From positions 8,494,001 through 8,558,000 of the forward strand of contig OU612075.1 in assembly GCA_914767715.1 (NCBI GenBank): DNA of 64,000 bases, read 5' to 3'. The translations under genes and the position numbers were made by a program. This document shows, in pieces, positions 1 to 11,527 of the stretch. Positions within the stretch are counted from its first letter, which is position 1. Each line of letters opens with the position of its first letter. Under the pieces are notes generated by a model. It worked only from the letters and a program-made list of their open reading frames with translations, had not been told where the DNA came from and made no database searches. The DNA comes from Membranipora membranacea. Its lineage: Eukaryota > Bryozoa > Gymnolaemata > Cheilostomatida > Membraniporidae.

Positions 1-323
1 TGATCTTTTTTTAGGTATAATGATGACATGGGTTACTGTCATCTCAAGTATGATACATGTGTTTATCTCTTGACTTGGGAAGAACTTATTCATATCTTTT
101 CAGTGTGATGCTTTGCATATAGAAAAGGTAACGTGAAACAGATTGTAAATCCTATTTTATTATCAGTTAATAAGCTTTTTTGCAATGAATTATCAGATAA
201 TCCAAGGATATTGAATTGAAGAAAACTGGATCCAACCTCAGCAATGGCAAAGACTTCTAGGTTCATTTGCGGAATTTTAATAATAGTTCATCGAGTTATT
301 TGAATCATCAGAGGTTGTTTTAC

Positions 324-3300
324 CTTGTTTGCACTGACATGTGTAGTCAGTAGTACCACTGATACATTTCTTTGTATTTTCTGAGACACATGGGTCATCC
401 TTACAAAAGTCTACGACTTCAGTACAGTTCTGTCCAGTGAAACCAACAGGGCAAGTACACGAATATCCTCCCAACTTTACCTGGCAAGGAAAAATAACGG
501 AGATTGCAATTTATGGTTGCTTTTAGAATAACCTTCGATTTAACGATATGTTAATAGGCTAAAAGTTTTTAGAGCTGGAGGACCAGAATAAACTGAAAAA
601 ATACTTTCTAATTGCATGAACAGAAGTCACAGCCATTCATTTTTAATCATACTGTGTCTTTGGAGTTTGAGCCCATTTTTAGTGCAAACATATTATGATG
701 TTATTTCAATACAACTGTCTACATATTCAACATGTCAATCACTGTAGCACACTTACATGGCATCAGGTATCAGATAAACGGGTAACCTTGTAATTGGGAC
801 GAATTCTTTAGAAATGGCAACAAACTTAACTTTCTTAACAAAAAATTACCTCATTGAAGCAAGTACCATTATTTTGACACGGTTGATCTTTACAGTAATT
901 TATCTCCTTGTTACAGAGAAATCCTTCCCATCCCAGATCACAGTCACATCTAAACAACTGGTTCCTACAATACAAATTTTACATGTCCATGACGAAATGA
1001 TGCAATGAGAAGAAATAAATAATATATGTATATGTATATGTATATATATATATATGCATTATTGGGAAATTCATTTTGAGCTGATGTACTTTTCAGGACT
1101 AGCCTTCCAGAGCAATATGTTCATATTTGTATACAGTGTACAGCATACTTGCCAACCTGTACGCATAAAGCGTTTGTAAACGCTTATTTGACACTAATTG
1201 AGTTTTAAACGCAAAACGCTAGTTGTACTCATTTATGGTTTTCCAAACGCCTGTTCATCTAATTAGGCAATCAAAAACGCATCTTTTATCTTTAGTGTTT
1301 ACTTGGTTGTCATGGTTAAATAATAGTCTAAAAATCTGGTATTGGCTGCAGAAAACCATGATGTTGATTTACAGTTGACTTTTTACCTGTCCAAGTTTTG
1401 CATGAGCCAAATTGCAACTTTTCTTCAATGAGACACAACATAACTAGTAATCCATTGTAGAATATGGTGGTTCTGCCAACTTCAACTTTTCTTTAATCAG
1501 AGTAACAAAGTTGTCTACATCCTTGTTGGGGTGAGATAAATCAGATCTCCTGCCCCAGTGTTTCAAGGGCAAACCAGGGAGGATGGGCAAACATGTCACA
1601 TCATGAAAAACATTTGAAATAATGAATTGTTGCTGACAATAAAAGTATATATAAGTATATATATATATATAAACAGGGTTTCAAATAGCCTGTCTTGTCC
1701 AGACAGGCTAGGTTACAAACAACTTCTCATTTATTATTAGCAGATTGCACCTTACAACGCAAAGGGAAAAAGACTAATGTTGAGTGATCTGCACTCCTAT
1801 GCTACTAAGGACTACTTACTGTGATAATAGCATTTTTCGCGCGTAGCGCGAAAATTTTTTTGGGGCGTTTTCTGGTCATTAGAGGCACCCTGGAGTTTTG
1901 TACTCATTTTTAAGCATTTTGCAAATTTTTGTACTCATTTTGGAAAAATTAGGTTGGCAAGTCTGTGTACAGACTGAATATATGTATGGCCAATAACCAT
2001 TCAATGAACTATTTAGGCCGTATTTAAAAATTGTAAACTCAGCACACACAAGGGAGTCCAACTCGCATTGCATGAGTACTGTATAGTTCTATGACCTGTA
2101 CTATACATTTCTAAACAAGCATAAAAAGAGTGAAAGAAGCAACAGTAGGTAGGTTCAATTGGGATAGAAAGAGAGCAATGTAAAATGTTCTTCTAAACAA
2201 CAGCAGTTGATAAAGCAAATTTAAGTAATGAGGGGTGTGAAAATGTTACAGTCCTTTGTGGAGGTATGGATAAAGGTTACACACTTGTTTCTTACCGGCC
2301 ACCACCAGGTCCAATAAAATAGTTGAATCAGTTAAAGTCATAAAGTAGGTATTATTGGGCCGCCCGTGACAGAGTCTGTGTGTCCTCTAGAGAACTAAGA
2401 CTCAAAGAGTTTTTGTAACCTTTGCTAGCATACCCAAAACTGCACCATGCAGTGTTTGACTTATCAAATGATAACACTAAAAACAAAGAAATTTGTTCAA
2501 ACAAGTCATGCTTGAGCTGAGGGGTAAATAAGAAAAATACAATGCTTTCTTTTTTATACAACATGCAAGACCTTTCAGTGTACAAACAGAATGCCTGCAT
2601 GCTAAGAGCAGATGCATGCTAAGCTAGAAGCATTCTCTATACCAAATGAAAACCCCATTGAGAGAGCAGTTCAAATCATGTCAGAGAAACTAGACATGAT
2701 GGAGGCCAAACTTGACAAAGTCTCCTCACCCCCAGCTGATTATCGTCAGGCAGTAATGAGAAATATCCAACCACCGATTCCGCCTAAGTCAGCTTACACT
2801 GAACAAAGAAACCATTATCACCAATCTCTCCACCAACGAGAACAACCTCAACAGACACAACAACAGCAGCAACAGCAACAGCAACAACAGCAGCAACAAC
2901 AGCAGCAACAACAGCAGCAAAAGCAACAGCAGCAGCAACAAACACAACAACAACGTCAAGATCAGCGCCGTACACAACCACCAAAAAGTCAATATACTGA
3001 CAAATCTACCAATGAATTCGACCATGAAAAATGCTTTATAATACACAGTACAAAACAGGACTTCACGTCAATCAGTCAGGATGGCGCGAGAAAAGCAATC
3101 GGCAAATTAAACGGACCAACGATGATTGACTTTATCAAGCAATACAAGTTCAACTCGGCAGACCCTAAATTCATAATACAGATAACAAAACCTGAACAAG
3201 TAGATATAATAATAAAAAAATGGGAAGCTGAAGCACTTGAGGCTCATCAGCCAGACGACCCATTCAACCGAGCCAACATGTTGGCATCATCAAATATGTT

Positions 3301-6300
3301 CCTATTTACATAATCAATGAAGCCCTCCTACAAGAGGTCCAAACAGTATTCAAAGACGCTACAGTGTACCGTATGAGGACCAAAGATGGCACTAACCCTC
3401 TACGAACTGTAAAAGTAAACTTCAATGATGAAACACAGCTAGGAAATGCACTGGCAAACGGCATTACCTTTAATAAACATCAGCTTCTGTTTCGAGTAGA
3501 GAAACCGTACGTCTTCCCTCCCAGGACCTACAATGGCTAATCTAAGCGTAAGAAACCAAGCATCAATAAACTCGTCTAACATTTATGAACAAAGTCTCTG
3601 CTACCATAACCGCATATGGAATACTATTAGCTCCCTATCTGACATGAAGCCTGCATCCAGCAACAATTTGAGACTTCTACATCACAACGTAAGGTCATTA
3701 TATAAGAAGATGTTTTATTATGAAAGCCTCAATCTTTTTAAGTCAACCGACATTTTTTCTGTTTCTGAAACATGGCTCACTCCTGATATTCCAGATAGTC
3801 TTATTGACTTGCCTGGATTCTCAATAGCTAGATGTGACAGAAAATCTACAACCAAAACCCGGGGAGGTGGTGCTGCGCTCTTTGTAAAATCTTCATATAA
3901 ATTCTGTATAATAAGTCAATTAAGTGTTAAACTGTCCAAATTTTGTGACTCGGTTTGGATAAAAATACCTTCCACAAACAACCAACACGGTTACATCATC
4001 GGATCAATTTATCTTCCCCCTGATGCTAACAAAACCGAATTCATTACAATGATGAGCTCAATTCTACATCAAAACCAATATATTGGCCATAAATTTATAC
4101 TACTAGGAGATTTTAATATTAATTGGAATTCCTCATCAAACGAAAAAACACATTTAGAGCAGAGCTTCATGTCTGCAGGGCTATTACAGCAAGTTAATGG
4201 GATTTCATACATTAGCCATTTAGGGAGAGAAAACTTATTAGACCACAACTATGTGAACAGTGACGTTAGCGTTAATAGTTGCAAGATCCTGACACGATAG
4301 ACCAATTTCTGATCACTATGCCACATACTTAGTAATTAATCAACATCATGCTATAAAACAGCCACGCAAACTAATTAGAAGCAGAAATATTCACAGCATT
4401 AATCATGAGGAATTTTATAATGACTGTTCGAAACTTCCACTACTGCAAACAGCAACTGACATGAACAAATCATTGCATCACCGCATGGAAAATATTGAAA
4501 ACTTTATCTCTGACCTGATTGACAAGCATGCTCCAGTAAAAACAAAAAGAGTGCGAGGGGCTAAAAACCAGTGGCTTTTCCCTGATATTCAGCATCTCAT
4601 TAATTTAAGAAACAAATTACACAAGAGGGTATTCAAGGATACCTAATCCAGCTACAGCGCAAGTCAAACAGTACAACAAGTTTCGAAATTTTGTTACAAA
4701 TAAAATTAGGAATGCTAAGAAAGACTTTATAAATGACTCGTTATCTAAAGATGAAAAAAGTTTTTTCACCTGCCTGAAATCACTGACAGGAAAGAAGAAA
4801 TCCTCTGATCAAATCGAGAAAATTAGCTATCAAAACTCTACCTACACCTCAAACTCTGACAAGGCAAATGCCCTTAATAGATATTTCACCACGGTCGCTG
4901 GACAATCGGTTTTTATTCCTAAGATCGATCCACAACCTGACCTTTTCCATGGTCCAAGTTTCTCTTTCACATATGTTGAGAGCGAAACAATCTACAAACT
5001 GATGAAGTCCCTCAAACCAAACAAACGTGGTGGCTTGACCATGTTTCCAGCTTCCCTGTACCAAATTGTTGCAGACCTATTAGCTCTTCCCATAGCCCTG
5101 ATCATTAACGAATGATACAAGAAATCAATTTTCCCCGACTGCCTAAAAACAGCCCTGGTCACCCCACTCTTTAAGAAGGGCGATTAAACAGACCCTTGCA
5201 ATTACAGACCAATTTCCAGTCTGCCAATCATGTCAAAGGTGTTTGAGCTAGATATGAAAAATCAAATTATGACCTTTATCAAAACACATGGAATACTCTC
5301 AGATCGACAATTCGGTTTTAGTAAGCACCATTCCAGTGAACAGTTACTACTTTCTCTTTTACAAAATTGGAGAACAACGCTAGACAACCCTCAACCGAAT
5401 TTCATAAGTGCACTCTCTTTGGACGTACGTAAAGCATTTGACACTATAAATCATGGACAACTCATCCACACTCTAAAGCGACTAAATTTCGCAGAGTCAA
5501 CAACAAAATTATTTACATCCTAACCTTTCACATCGAACCCAAATCATGAAAGTTGATCATGATCAGTCCTGTGCACTACCGATTACATGTGGAGTACCCC
5601 AAGGAAGTGTTCTAGGTCCAATCTTATTCAATCTTGCTATCAATGATCTCCTTAACAAGCACAAAACTGCATTCGCCTACGCTGATGACACCGTTATTTA
5701 CTGCACAGCAACAGATATCCCTACCTTAATGGATAAATCTGAGTCATTGATGAGAGAAGTATCGAATTGGTATTCAAACAATCTCCTTCAACTCAACTTA
5801 TCCAAAACCCAATACTGTATTTTCTCAAATAGGAAAGTAGAAGATTTTTACCAAATCCAAATAAACAATTTGAAAATAGAATCCAAGCATTCGCTCAATC
5901 TTCTTGGAGTTATTCTTGATTCAGAGCTTAGTTTAACCCCTCAGGCTAATGCCACCGCCTCTAAAGCAAACAAAATGGTCTACTTGTTATAAAAACTAAA
6001 AAAATACATGACAGTAGAAAACTCATTGAAGACTTACAAATCACTGATCAGACCTATAGTAGAATACTGCTCATCATTGTACCTTGATGGTTTAGCCAAA
6101 AATTCAGATACATTAGAAAAAGTACAAAATAAAGCAATCAGAATCATAACTTCAGCCCCCAAACAATTTTCTGTCACATCTGGCCGCTTGCTCCTAAATT
6201 TATATACTCTCCACAGTAGAAGGAATTTTCTTTTTCACAATTTTGTCAAATCGAGGGTCCATAAAGGCCGTGCATCCAAGCACATACTTCATCTCGTTAG

Positions 6301-9263
6301 CAAATCAAACAGACATACACGATCACTTCACTTCGTAGCAACTGTGCAATAATTAAACCCTCATTTAGATCAAACCTAGGCAAATCAGCCTTTTTAAATA
6401 TTTTTCATACATTTGTAACTAAATCAACCAAGCCTCATGAATCATTATCATTTAATCCTACCTTATGCTGTTAACTTGTATTTTTGTTTGCCACTCTCTG
6501 TTTCTTCTTTTCTTTTTTCATCTTATTCATGCAATTTATGATACCATGCTTTCATTATCCTACACACTATATAGTATGTAACACCCTACCACTTATATCT
6601 TTTTATTCAAGTCATTTTTTGTATCTATGTTAATGTGTGTGAGGTCAACAAGTTATTTTTAATTTGCTTTAATTATAAACTTTTAGAAAACCTCAATAAA
6701 TAAATAAATAAATAGATAAATAATTTCAGTCAAGTGATAGGCCAATTTTCTCATTTATTTTTCGGAACTTTGATAGCTCCAAAATTCTTTCTGTTTAAGG
6801 CACGCCAGAACATCGACAGTATAACCTGTACTATTGCTTTCTAAACTAGCACATGAGCAGGATAAAAGAAGCAGCGGAAGGCAGGCACAAAAAAAAAGAT
6901 AGAAAGAGAGCAACACCTTATGATGTTTTTAACAAAGCCAGTAACCAATGTAAATTTGATTAATAAGGGAGGTGAAAATGTTGAATGCTTTGTGGCCACG
7001 CCCACCAGACTCATATTGAAGCAATTTTGATAGTGGATCTTTATCGTAGTTTTTGGAGTTTTGGTCAAACCCAAATAATTGATTTTTTTCTATTCATTCA
7101 TTGCCACACAGAGCAAGCTTTAGAGCAGATTTAAAATAGACAATACTTATCGCTGTCACTGCTGCATTTTAATAACCTAAATCAAGACAACCTTTTGATG
7201 CTGCCACAAGACTGCAATTATCAAATCGGCTTAACAGGGATGGGTAATAGAGGTATGACACTCATTTCTTACCGACTACTACCAGGTCTAAGAAAATAAT
7301 AACTGTCTCAAATGTATGGAAAGAGGTTTCTGGGGCCTTTGTTATTATACCCAAAACTGCACCATGCAGTGTTCGACTTACCGAATGATAACACTGAAAA
7401 CAAAAATATCTGTTCAAACATGTCATGCTGGAGCTATGAGGGATTGTGAGAATAAGATAAAATGCTTAACATATCATAAAACATGCAAGAGGGTTCATTT
7501 AACTAACCACAGCAAGCTTTTGTGGAAACGATTAACTGGTGTTTGAATGTCCGAAAAGCCATTCATAAGCTTTATTTTTTTAAATTTAGACAGCTCTTAC
7601 CATGCATATTTTACATGCAAATGAAGCATTTGTGACTATTTGCATCCAAAACAACAACACAGCTTTGGTGGAAGCATTCAAAACTTTCTGTTTGAGGAAA
7701 TAATGCAAAAGCCCTCACCCATTTTTCTTGGTTGGAAGTACATCTACGCATTTCCCGTTTTTACACAGGTTTCTTGTCGGGCAGATATAGTTCCTTGTCT
7801 CGCATTTACTTCCTTTCCAGCCTCTTTTGCAAATGCATTTGAAATCATTTCCGTCCAGGGGGAGACAAGCACCATTGTTGAGACATGGAGTAGAAGAGCA
7901 ACTATCCGTTTTCTACAACAGTTATCAAATTAGTGCCAGTCAGTTGAGATTTTACTTGTATAAGAACTTGGACAGGCATAATTTGATGCGTTTGTTTCAA
8001 TGCAGTTTGGAAAAAGCAGGGCAAGCTGGCATTTCAAGCTTTTTAAATCAGACATAAAATATTTCAGCATTCATCATTCAGGCACCAAGCAATGGATGCA
8101 TGGATGTTTAGTTGAAGGAGAGGAATTGTGACAAATTGTACAAAATCATTTGACAATGATCCAGTGTGCATCGAATTTACATAATATTAACAAGTTAGCA
8201 AATGAACAAAGTAATGATTTATCATTTATTTTTTCATGTGTAGCAAAATAAATGATAAAATGTAAAATGATCAAAATGTTTCAGAGTAAGCCACAAATAT
8301 ATAGAATGTAAGGAAGCCAAAGAGCTAAGCCAAGCAGACCTCATAGAAAAGGCAGGTTATGAGAAGGGAATAAGATCAAGATGCAGCTGACCAGAATGTA
8401 ACAAAATCAAGACCTTAGTTACCGTAATTGGACTTTGAGTTGAAACAGATACTGTTGCATCCCGCTTATGTCGGGACTGGCCAACCTATTAAAAATGTCC
8501 TGTATGTCTTAACAGTTGATAATGAGACCCGCAATAGGATCAATGTGTACAGAAGAATATGTACATAAACCACAAAACATGAGCCTATCACTGGACACAA
8601 ACTGTATCATCAACAGGATTCATCATAATAAGCGAGCTCCTTTATCTTGGTATAAATTGTACATTGAGATATAAAATTTAATTATGGTTGAATAGTTTCT
8701 AGACTTACTTGGGATGTTTGCACCTGAGCTGTGAAACCTCCAACCTACAAAGCAAAAAAAAACAGGGGAATGCAAGCAAAATTTCGCAAATTTGCCAACC
8801 GATTGTTGTATAAAACTTTCTTCAGATCATGAGTCCTGCAGCTACAAGGATTGATTTCCACACTCACCCAACAAATTTATTGAATAAGTTTTAGGTTCTA
8901 GGCTAACATCTTAGGAACTGTTTGGTCTGAATGGGATACATACCATTATCGCAGAATTATTGTTTCTTGATTGAGCACGATATTGGAACAAATAACAATT
9001 AAGTTGATTGCCGAAGGATTGAAAGTGATTGCTCTCTCCTACGAAGGAACTAGGTTTAGCCGAGGGCGAAAAAACAGGATTAGTGTACGCAGAGCTCTTT
9101 CTTTGATATATTATCTCCCCTTTTTTTACTCTGGAATCTTTTGAAGTAACTTTAAAAAGTTCACACCCTTACAACAAGTAAGGCAAATATAAATGATCAA
9201 ACTACTTACCATCAACACCAGAACAACACCTACTACCACACTTCCCCTCAGAACCTTCTCCAT
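324..9263 (-). CDS. Secreted multi-EGF-domain protein, 5' part (five exons, runs off left edge)
   Basis: Exons on the minus strand: 9263-9210, 8744-8709, 7912-7719, 964-850, 480-324. All have AG/GT borders (gtaagt, gtaagt, gtgagg, gtaatt, gtaaaa) and phases that close (0,0,2,0, then 1 leaving the window), giving 185 codons so far. The start MEKVLRGSVVVGVVLVLM plus exon 2 (VGGFTAQVQTSQ) reads as a signal peptide likely cut near FTA/Q. Three complete six-cysteine EGF modules follow: the first from CSSTPCLNNGAC, the second from CPTRNLCKNGKC, the third from CKDQPCQNNGTC; a fourth begins at CKDDPC. The EGF hallmarks CxC-x(4)-GW/F-xG-xxC are present in each. The product should be extracellular. Which EGF family protein it is cannot be told from the N-terminus alone. 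Introns hold a LINE and several repeats. Confident that it is real; function unknown. Confidence 0.85.
1670..1780. repeat. Dispersed repeat, copy 1 (second copy near 53590-53680)
   Basis: Shares the ordered blocks CAACTTCTCATT, ATTTATTA, TAGCAGATTGCACCTT and GGGAAAAAGAC with the copy inside the receptor gene intron 50 kb away. Also contains the small palindrome TAGCCTGTCTTGTCCAGACAGGCTA. Unclassified interspersed repeat. Confidence 0.6.
1826..1858. repeat. Short GC-core hairpin
   Basis: The core TTTTTCGCGCGTAGCGCGAAAA folds into a near-perfect stem (TTTTCGCGC / GCGCGAAAA) inside the fold-back element. The GC-rich core is unusual in this AT-rich DNA. Confidence 0.6.
2090..2600. repeat. Diverged duplicate of intron sequence, left copy
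   Basis: Ordered matches to 6822-7498: a GATAGAAAGAGAGCAA block, a GTGAAAATGTT block, TTTCTTACCG..ACCACCAGGTC, then ACCCAAAACTGCACCATGCAGTGTT, AATGATAACACT and ACATGCAAGA (long blocks quoted in part). The right copy carries about 200 extra bases in the middle. The LINE lies exactly between the two copies. Confidence 0.7.
2612..3540 (+). pseudogene. LINE ORF1 (polyQ, nucleic-acid-binding type), one frameshift
   Basis: Starts MHAKLEAFSIPNENPIERAV, with a predicted short coiled coil (EKLDMMEAKLDKV), then a glutamine run encoded by mixed CAA/CAG at about 2850-2960, then a C-terminal domain. The first frame stops at 3313, but the protein continues in another frame from about 3280 (KYVPIYIINEALLQEV ... 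PYVFPPRTYNG) to a stop at 3538-3540. So a single indel near 3280-3300 broke ORF1. The stop overlaps the ORF2 start (ATGGCTAA at 3533), the tight ORF1/ORF2 overlap seen in many LINEs. ORF1 proteins bind the element RNA; that role is from family knowledge. Confidence 0.75.
2850..2962 (+). repeat. CAA/CAG trinucleotide tract encoding polyglutamine
   Basis: Imperfect CAA/CAG array inside LINE ORF1. Because CAA interrupts CAG frequently, it is a coding homopolymer rather than a pure microsatellite. Its antisense frames give spurious Leu/Val runs. Confidence 0.85.
3533..6352 (+). pseudogene. LINE ORF2 (endonuclease plus reverse transcriptase), multiply disrupted
   Basis: The endonuclease part (3533-4300) shows LLHHNVRSLYKKM, VSETWLTPDIPDS, the Gly-rich RGGGAALFVK, and LLGDFNINW, the APE-type catalytic blocks. 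A frame change after 4280 leads to a linker (DKHAPVKTKRVRGAKNQWL near 4520-4580). RT motifs follow: LVTPLFKKGD then a stop at 5185, NYRPISSLPIMSKVFE, SLDVRKAFDTINH, GVPQGSVLGPILFNLAINDL and AYADDTVIY (the YADD active site). Breaks occur near 4285, 4645, 5115, 5185, 5521 and 5990. Reverse transcription of the element RNA at a nicked target is the family role. This copy cannot make a full protein. Confidence 0.85.
6353..6725 (+). other. LINE 3' untranslated region and tail
   Basis: AT-rich non-coding part ending AGAAAACCTCAATAAATA followed by repeated AAAT units. The same end sequence appears as a truncated copy near 35345-35412. Confidence 0.7.
6822..7498. repeat. Diverged duplicate of intron sequence, right copy
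   Basis: Partner of 2090-2600 (see that entry) in direct orientation, lying just after the LINE. The pair may be an old tandem duplication of intron DNA into which the LINE inserted at or near the junction. Confidence 0.7.
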
Positions 9264-10917
9264 TATAAGGTCTTGTGTAATAAAGACAAGAAAATTAATT
9301 GTCTAGCCGAAAACAAGAATGAACAGCAAATGCCATCAACTAACACATTAATTTGTTATATAGACAAATTTGTATCTTATCGTTGAAAGTTAAGTTAAGT
9401 TAAGTGATAAGAATATTTTGATCTAGCTGATAAGCCACCAATTTACTATCAGCTTCTTCCGCTCATTATGTGATCGAGCTGTTCACACGAAACCACTCAA
9501 GGAAATAAAATAGTCTAACAACTCCCACTGATTGTAACATACTCCTATATCAAGCAGAGAAACAACCAGAAACATATTTAGATTGAGATACATATTTGAG
9601 AGATTTCCACAAGGAAGTCCACCTGTTGCACCTGATCTACAATTGAGATGGAGGGTGCGCCTCACAGTCTTGTTGCCACTGATTTCCATGCAATGTCAAT
9701 CGGGGTAAGAGGTGAGAGCTCAGACAATGTTGGAGGTAAATGCAACCACTGATATTTGATTCCAGGACAAACGTACAAGACCCCATTGAGTAGTAATCTT
9801 CTGTAGTTTGTTGTCAATGTCTAAAATGACCAGATGGTGTAACAAGAGAACTTATAACTTCCTTGTGAAGATAGCAGCAGCAGCATAATGGATGTGTGAA
9901 CAATCCACAGCATGACAACGGACAGTGAGATAAGACAGTAGTTGACAATGTTATCTTAAATCCACAATCTCCAATGCAGCTGTTCATTAGCTGTGGTTGG
10001 GAAAATATTAAATTCTCTTTCACTGCTCAGGTTTGACCCTGTGAAGGTGAGTCCCCAAGTAATGATGATATGTTAACATTAGTAGTGTGATCTCATATGT
10101 AGTTTTTGACTCAGCGGCGGTGAGCCAAAGTGACGGTGGCTAGGCAGTAGGTCTGTTGCTTAGGCGTGTGCCTGTCCTGAATAGTTGCACATAGCTGCCT
10201 TAGACATGAAGACCAAACAATGTAGGCTACCACATACCAAACTGAAATGTATTCTATACAAAAGAGACAGACTGAGGGTGTTCTCCTACATGCATTCATA
10301 ACACAATGCAGAATAGATGAATTTCGCTAAACAAAGAGAGAACACAATTGATGCATTGATACATGATAGGTTCGGACCTTGAAAACTATGTGCAAAGTAT
10401 CAGAGCCTTCTTAAACATTGCTCCTGTTTTTGAAGCCAAATTTTGACAGATAGTTTTTTTTCATTGTTTATGCTTCAAAATTTTCGCAAATTTATTGAGA
10501 GTCATGGATTGTCAGGGAAAGATATCCTTTTTGCTGGTGAGTGTTATTGAGATTATAACCTTTAAAGATTAAGTTATCGTAGACCGAACAAAAGGAAAAC
10601 AACTCCAATCGTTCAATCAATAATAATACGAGATAGAATTACAAAATAGTATTAAAAGTTGAATAGGTTTGAATTTGTTAGTTTTGATTTGTCAGAATCT
10701 GGATGAAATATAACTCTTTGATTTTATGCTTCTCTTAGATAGCCTCTACACACAGTTGCTGCATAAATGTATATATTTATGAGACGAATATATAACAACC
10801 ATTAATTTGAGAATTAGCCCTTGATAACCAGGTTTTATTCAACATTCATAATGAAATCGATAATCACAAAACGCTGTATATGCACAGAGTAATTAGCGGT
10901 AATGATGTTTCTTTTCT
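9264..10917. other. Intergenic stretch, no gene recognised
   Basis: Upstream of the EGF gene and downstream of the minus-strand peptide gene. I see only short open frames without splice or family support. The block at 10775-10830 (CAACCATTAATTTGAGAATT then TGATAACCAGG) resembles 13865-13920. A minus-strand AATAAA (plus-strand TTTATT at 10833-10838) fits the polyadenylation signal of the peptide gene. Confidence 0.5.
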
Positions 10918-11392
10918 CTACTTCTTTTTACCGATGACTGCACCGACTGCTGCGGAGATAACGGGCCCTTTAACTGCATCTACAGTTCTGCTGACGATTC
11001 TTCTAAATCTAAGGCTTCTTCTCCTCCATGCGTTGACTGAGAAACAGTAAGAAAATTACACGGTAAGTACAAGTGTATTTGTGCAACACAAAATGAAAGC
11101 GCTTCACCTTGGAGTGACTTACTGATGAAAATATATGCCTTTTCTTTAGGTTTAAATGGTGCGAAACTTAAACAAATAACAATACTAGTTCTGCTTGCCA
11201 ATTTATGTCTACAACTTTTTTCTATCATCTTTTTTCAGTAAGATTCAGAAAACTGAACGATATTAGAGTTTTTCCGAACCCCTGCACCTGCTTACACGTT
11301 TTATTTATTCTCAATAAAACGCTAAGTAACTTACCATCAAGAGTCAAAGCAGAAATCACAAAGATCACCAGGAGTACATGGAGAAGTCTCAT
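10918..11392 (-). CDS. Secreted cationic antimicrobial-like peptide precursor, long form (58 aa)
   Basis: Two exons: 11392-11335 and 11036-10918, with donor gtaagt, acceptor tttctcag and phase 1/2 closing. Exon 1 is almost entirely signal peptide (MRLLHVLLVIFVISALTLD); cleavage is likely after the VNA at the exon junction. The 36-residue mature region starts WRRRSLRFRRIVSRTVDAV and continues KGPVISAAVGAVIGKKK. It has an N-terminal Trp, an Arg-rich amphipathic half, a Lys-Gly-Pro hinge, a hydrophobic Ala/Val/Ile half, and a terminal Gly followed by three Lys. Gly plus basic residues is the classic C-terminal amidation signal. Net charge is about +10 before trimming. The plan resembles cecropin-type membrane-lytic peptides, inferred from layout only. 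A paralogue lies inverted at 15449-15953. Confidence 0.8.
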
Positions 11393-11432
11393 CTTGTGTG
11401 AATAGGTATGTTTATATAGAGGCTGAAAATAC
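11393..11432 (-). promoter_or_regulatory. Conserved 5' leader and splice-acceptor-like site of peptide gene
   Basis: Reading on the minus strand, TATTTTCAG is followed by CCTCTATATAAACATACC and the ATG 30 nt after the AG. The plus-strand paralogue has the same TTTTCAG/CCTCTATA arrangement with ATG 35 nt after. The TATA-like string lies too close to the ATG to be a normal TATA box with a leader, so an acceptor for a 5' UTR intron or for spliced-leader trans-splicing is more likely. Confidence 0.5.
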
Positions 11433-11527
11433 AGAAAATATAGAAAATAGAGTAAATATAGAAAATAAAGAAAATATAGAAAATAAAGAAAATATAGAAA
11501 ATATAGACAATATAGATATAGATATAA
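11425..11527. repeat. Purine-rich tandem array (GAAAATATA / GAAAATAAA units)
   Basis: About ten units of roughly 9-10 bp in plus orientation. On the minus strand it is a pyrimidine-rich TATTTTC array immediately before the acceptor-like leader of the peptide gene. Open frames across it are artefacts. Confidence 0.8.

Larger units (their letters stand above)
1130..1975. mobile_element. Non-autonomous fold-back (MITE-like) element in EGF-gene intron
   Basis: The left end (1133-1165, core ACTTGCCAACCTGTAC) and the right end (1952-1973, core GGTTGGCAAGTCTGTGTACA) are inverted copies. Inside both ends a GTACTCATTT motif and A/T-rich words recur. No coding capacity is visible, so this looks like a deletion derivative or MITE of a DNA transposon. 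Target duplication not resolved. Confidence 0.5.
2600..6725 (+). mobile_element. Non-LTR retrotransposon (CR1/L2-like LINE), near full length, inactivated
   Basis: Two consecutive reading frames on the plus strand, a 3' untranslated part of about 340 bp and a (AATA)n-type tail at 6693-6722 define the element. The first frame is a polyQ coiled-coil type ORF1; the second has an apurinic-type endonuclease followed by a reverse transcriptase. It is inserted antisense in the third intron of the EGF gene. Endonuclease motifs and the CR1/L2-style RT support that clade, but the exact clade needs a tree. Several frameshifts and stops show it is no longer autonomous. The 5' border is approximate because no target duplication was identified. 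Confidence 0.85.

Noticed and set aside
2784-3046. Antisense Leu-rich and Val/Ala-rich open frames
   Set aside because: Complement of the CAA/CAG glutamine tract in LINE ORF1.
7316-7546. Open frame of 76 codons near the EGF gene
   Set aside because: Lies in the duplicated intron segment; its partner at 2390-2600 does not preserve the frame.
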